Part shown: positions 59,278 to 64,000 of the stretch, in pieces | How positions within the stretch are numbered: the stretch's first letter is position 1 | Layout: each line of letters opens with the position of its first letter | DNA from: Monarcha castaneiventris obscurior | Lineage: Eukaryota; Chordata; Aves; Passeriformes; Monarchidae | Assembly (NCBI GenBank): GCA_026261815.1 | Contig: JAMPIT010000884.1 | Coordinates: forward strand, 11,297,001-11,361,000 | Direction of reading: 5' to 3' | Length of the DNA stretch: 64,000 nt | The notes under the pieces: generated by a model | The model's input: only the letters and a program-made list of their open reading frames with translations | Told to the model about the DNA's origin: nothing | Databases searched by the model: none | Translations under genes and position numbers: made by a program

Positions 59278-62200
59278 AGACAAGTATTTGATATCGGTCT
59301 GTGTATCTTCCTGGATTCTCCTTTGCTGGAAGCATTGCTGAATAAAGTCAAGATTGTCTTAGTTGTATTTTCCTTGAGATAACTCACCTGCACAAGCTAT
59401 TACAATATATACATAAGAAAAGCAAATGTTACTGCTGAGAAAAATAATATGAGCTATTTTAATTGTGCGTTTAGGGAGGTACATTCTGCAACATCCCAAA
59501 CTCCTCCTTTGGTCTCGTAAGGTGTAAGGTTCAAGCTCCTGCCAGCCTATCCAGCTGAGAAAACCCTGCCTCTCTCAACAGTGGTGTCATAAGTGTCTTT
59601 AGGATAAAATATTGGAAAAACAGGGCCAGTAGGGAAAAGCTTTACAGCTTTCCGGCAGGAGGCCTTGGACACATTGAAATCCCTTCAAGTGTCAGACTAA
59701 GCCCACAGCCACTGGGTGTGATAATTAATGCTGCTGAACAAAAAAAACCAGGAACTGCAAGGTAGTAGCAGGGAGCTAGAAGACACACTGCTTGCTGCAG
59801 AGGAAGAAAAAGAAGCATGAAAGCCACAGGCTGCCATAACTGACAAATGGGAGCTTATCCAAGAGCAGCCAAAAGGAACTGGTCACTACCAGCTAACAAC
59901 AAAAGGAGCAAAATAACACATTACCATCCCATTTTCTCCAGGGAATGGACGTGTAGTAATTCTTATTCTCTGCACTACTGCCAAGCTTCAAATCAAAATC
60001 GGTTCATCAAATTGATGAATTTTTAACAAAAAATGGTGTCAACAGGGTTTCTTCTCTGTGCCACATGCTTATGTTCTTTTTCTAAGCCCATGGTCAGGCC
60101 TCTTTGTTTTCTCCAAAGCATGCCAGCATCCTACCCAGCTTTGAGTTTTCACCTCTAAGGGAATATGAAGCAACTGCTATACTGTGAAGCAGTTGCTGGT
60201 CACTGGAAAAAAACAAGGCAGCACTGCTTATCAGTTGCTACCCCAAGGTGAATGCCATCATGGACACTTAATGATTGAGACTCTCCTGGCTCTCCCAAGT
60301 TACTCTTAGTTGTTACTGCCTTGCCCTCCTCAACCCTTGCCTTTGGTTAGGGATCACTTTCCCTTGGCCCAACATGCACTGCTAGTACTGCCTGTGAAAC
60401 TTATGGCACTGCCAAGCCCTGGGGCTTGAAATATTTGCCAGCCATGGCCACAACAAGCCCCTCTATCCTCATGTAGCCGCCTGGCGTCATGGCCATTTCA
60501 ACCGTGAGACCTAAGATTTGATCCCTGATGTTTACACAGGGAGATGGGTGCTTCTCCTTAGCACATGACATGAGCCCAACACACCAGCTGGGTTACTTTC
60601 AGGTCCTTCCTGGGCCATATCCACCCACAACCCCAAAAAGGAACGAGTGGCTTTGTCCTGCAAAGCAAAAACACTGTGAATCTGTCAGACAATAGCATCA
60701 GTAGAGATGCCTCATTTGCTGCACCTACAAATGTTTGGAGGAAAAGAGGAGAGTGCGAAATTATATGAGAACAAGAAAACGAAAGTCTCTGAATGCCAAA
60801 CACTTGTCTCAATATTAGGGTAGATAAAATCGTAAGCATTGCACGCATAGCCTGAAGCGGTATTAATGCTCTTTGCTTTACCAGACCCACTTAAAGACCA
60901 GGAGCTCAAGTCCCTCATTCTGAGCCCCACTGAGGTGGTACAGGAAGGTCTTTCTTCAGATGAGTCCATGGGCCATGAGGCTGTGTTGAGAACTGTGCTG
61001 TGTCCCCGCTCCTGGACAACACAGCAGCAAATTCTGACTGGAATTGTTCTTCCCTCCCCTGATGCCCAGTTCCAGTGTAAAGCACTAGGTTACTCCAGGC
61101 CATTTCATTGTGTCATTTACGGCTATGCTTTTGAATCTTCCTACTTCTCCCTCCTACTTCCCCAGGTTTATTTTTCAGCACATGCTGGGACAAAGGCAGT
61201 CTGTCTTTTGCATTTGGTCTGCCTTTGGCAGGGACATACACAGAGCTGTTTTTCTAACAATCAGAGAGAGGCAAAGGAAATACAGGTTAGCAGGACCTCC
61301 TTACTTTCCAATTCCTTTGACTGCTGCAGCAAGAGACATAAACTGGAGCAGCTCAGTGTTGGACTGCGGCTAGTCTGGGTCACCATTATCACTGGGGTGT
61401 GACTATCTTTTTCCTGTAAAGGTAAAAATTAACTCATTCCTCAAGTCCTTTTCCCAAATTCCTTCATTCTGACATGATTCAATTAAGTGACCGCATATGA
61501 CGGGGAAGCCGTCTCATTCCTGCAGCCTTGCTTTTATATGGTATTAATTCAGACCAGATGGCACATTATGAAGGCACTTAACTTCAAATTGTCCCAGTGA
61601 CATTCATTGCATTTTTGTTTACTGAACACTGGAAATAAATGCTCATTTGTGTTATTCCGACTGGAATCATATTAAAGAGTTGGAAAATAAAAAGGATCAT
61701 ACCTCTAACGGGAATAAATTGAGCCTCTGTCGCTGCTAATACAAAGACAAGATATTCTATCTCACTTATTCACTTTTAGTAACAGAGCAATCCACAGCAA
61801 ATCCTACTCTTGTGTTTGCAAACATCTGAACAACTCCTCTGAAAACACAAAAATTCGTTTCAGTGCATGCAAGCCCACTCTTTTCTCCCCATTCTTACAT
61901 GTGCCTTGTGATCTGGACAAAAAATTTCACACCACTGTTCAGTCATTGTGATTCCAACAAAAACCAAATCAAACTTGCAGCCTTATTTGTTCCAAAAATT
62001 TTCTGTTCATTTTCTTTTAACGGTAATGATCTAAACTCTTCCTCAGGCGTAGATCTGTCCTTGCTTTAACATTAAAGGCAGATGCATATTGTTCATAGCA
62101 AAATTCCAGGACACAATCTGGCTTGCTGGTACCAAGTAAATCTAGAATGCTGTTGGATAATTACAGTATAGCAGATCTAGTTAAGACAGAGCCTCTAAAA

Positions 62201-63261
62201 ACAGTGCTGCTGAAATCAGGAAACAGCTAGTTTGGACATACCTCCGATTTCCTAGTCAAAAAAGAGGTGTGGAAACCACTACTATGGGCCAAGTAAACAG
62301 CCTTTAAACACATTCCTGAAGAAATGGTTGTTGATAAAGCTACTAGGAAATGAATGGAAGAAGGACAAAATTCAGCTGTGGGAGTTTAGGTACTCCGCAC
62401 AAGTGTTGGTTCTTATCGTCGCTTCTGGGAAGCATTTACCTCAAGCCAAAACACAGGAGAAACATCTGCAGATGTTGTTTTAATTGTTTATTTCTTCTTC
62501 TCTCTATCTAAGTCTCAGCTCCGGCCTCACATGGGATGCCAGCTGAGTCTGAGCGAGAACTGCCTAGTCCTGGGCTGTCTTGTCCTTTTTGTACCCTTTC
62601 TATGACCCAGCCATTCTTCACAATGTATTTATTATTTACTATTCTATACCAATTAATTTGCACCTATTCTAGACACGTAATTTCTACCTCTTTTTCATTC
62701 TAACAGTCATTTTTGTGCCACCACCAGAGAAGATGGATGAGCAGGAGAAGAAGAACAGGGCTACACCCAAAATCCTCTGTCTTAAACTCTTTGTCCACAT
62801 TTTAAAAACCCTGAAATCTACTTTTTCACCTTATAAAATATAAACTACTCTTCATTTCAAACTCTTGTGGCTTGCTCTGTTTCTCGCAGTGTTGGTAACT
62901 TTTTCCATGGGCTGAGGTCAAAGACGGTGTTGTTCTGCGCTTTTTGCCTGGGTCTGTGACCCCCTTGCTGGGGCTCCTGACCTCCCAGGGCAGCCAGAGG
63001 CATGCCTTGGAGTCCAACATTCAGCAACTCATAAGCACATGCACATTTACCAAGTAAAATCATTAGCTGGAGTTATTTTATAAATGAGTTTCTGTAAACA
63101 CAAAAAAAGTGGATTTTTCTGCCCCAAGAAGCTGTAAGTGTTGGCAAAAGCAAGTATTTTCCATCTCATTCTCTTTACAATTGCTTTGGTGCTCAAAAGT
63201 CCTACCAGTGGTCAGAGAAAGGAAATCCACAATAAAAAAGAAGTCTGTTCTTGGAAATGTT
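59278..63261. other. unique host sequence
   Basis: No gene I can support. 61440-61700 has the even, repeat-free, AT-rich texture of a conserved non-coding element. A candidate exon start is at 62707. Confidence 0.5.
62707..62843 (+). CDS. weak candidate terminal exon
   Basis: A pyrimidine tract ending CATTCTAACAG precedes a frame of 44 codons from 62709, beginning IFVPPPEKMDEQEKKNRAT and ending at TAA 62841-62843. The charged first half looks protein-like, the rest less so. No clear poly(A) signal follows within 100 bases. I rate chance as more likely than not. Confidence 0.18.
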
Positions 63262-63342
63262 GGAAAACATCTCTGAGATCAAATCCAACCTTTGACTTAT
63301 AAAAACCTTGTCAACTGGACAATGGCACTTAGTGCCACATTC
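63262..63342 (-). mobile_element. worn CR1-like LINE fragment
   Basis: The + strand stretch AGATCAAATCCAACCTTTGA and, 50 bases on, CTTAGTGCCACATTC resemble the reverse complement of the CR1 3' region as I remember it from bird genomes. It is only about 80 bp, so it is short and diverged, and it has no clean end repeat. Confidence 0.45.
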
Positions 63343-64000
63343 TTTCATCTGTTTTGATTTATTCTCCAGGAGCTTTTGTGGGAGAGGTACTACTGTGATT
63401 GTGAATCTTCTGTAGCTTCTGCTCCTCTTTTCCCCCATGTTTTTATACCAAAATGTGGTAAACAATGATGCCGATCCCGCTGAGACCTAGTATCATACCT
63501 TCTTGGCAACCCTGCTAGTCTTCTGCTGGCAACTGATCACTAAACAACACTCTCAACCATCTGTCTCCTGAGCAGTGTCCAAATCTGATGATATAACGGT
63601 ATTTTTTCTACAGGAACACTTCGGCATATTCTCCTGTCATATCTAGGTTAGGCCAAGTTACACAATACTCCTCTGACTTTTGGGAAGGAGAAACAGTCCA
63701 AGTGTTTTCATTTTATTTCTTTTCTTCTCAAGTGTCTGTGAACCATGTGTTTGAGTGTCAATGATTATTGCAGCGATCAGTCATTGTGAACAAAGCAATG
63801 ACAACCTGGCTGATGTCACTGCCATCCAGAACAGTTCTAAAAGACAGAGAGAGAGCTTTTTGGTAGTAATTCCTAGGAAGTAAGATCTAAGTCAGATTCT
63901 CACTTTTGCATCTTCTCAGCCTCCACAACAGCTGTGCCAGTTTCCATGACATTTCAAAGATCTCAGCCAAATTATTTCCCCAGGTATTTCTTATATATAA
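63343..64000. other. unique host sequence to the window end
   Basis: No gene or repeat recognised. Confidence 0.5.

Noticed and set aside
60866..61402. 178-codon plus-strand frame
   Set aside because: Composition looks random, no domain, no ERV or exon context.
1..64000. CRISPR arrays, operons, rRNA or tRNA genes
   Set aside because: The sequence is vertebrate nuclear DNA. I saw no spaced direct repeats of CRISPR type and no tRNA-like or rRNA-like fold.

Overview
The window looks like nuclear DNA of a bird, most likely a songbird. It is AT-rich, gene-poor sequence with no SINEs. It has one worn CR1-like fragment, one CpG island, and several endogenous retroviruses (ERVs) of all three classes. 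The solo LTR at 6136-7264 resembles a family I remember from passerines; that assignment is recall, not a search. No complete host gene is visible. Almost all protein-coding signal is retroviral.

Layout: 1-6130 unique sequence. 6136-7264 a solo class III-type LTR. 7528-21960 a 14.4 kb class I (gammaretrovirus-like) ERV on the + strand with both LTRs and a 4-bp target duplication (TSD), ACTC. Its gag, pro, pol and env are all broken. Two younger elements sit inside its pol region: a 3.6 kb non-autonomous betaretrovirus/ERVK-like element (12485-16087, TSD CCCCAG) and a related solo LTR (17286-17656, TSD GCCCAT/GCCCGT). 21965-27550 is mostly unique sequence with one candidate minus-strand last exon. 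About 27550-28110 is a CpG island with a minus-strand splice donor. 33685-34137 is a decayed, unidentified coding segment. 35071-35607 is LTR-like. 40745-47317 is a complete class III (ERVL-like) element on the minus strand, without env. 49401-49487 is a candidate host exon. 51987-52154 is a pentamer microsatellite. 58997-59271 is another ERVK-type solo LTR on the minus strand with a perfect 6-bp duplication. The rest is unique sequence.

Order of events: the class I ERV is oldest of the nested stack, since its LTRs differ at many sites and by several indels. The solo LTR at 17286 came later. The inner ERVK-like element is recent, because its 317-bp LTRs appear to differ at only two bases. The most unusual structure is a 145-bp inverted copy of the class I env gene in that element's own 5' leader. 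The inner ERVK-like element is also notable: it keeps a matrix-like gag start and an env tail, but has swapped pol for about 2 kb of proline- and lysine-rich reading frames that I do not recognise.
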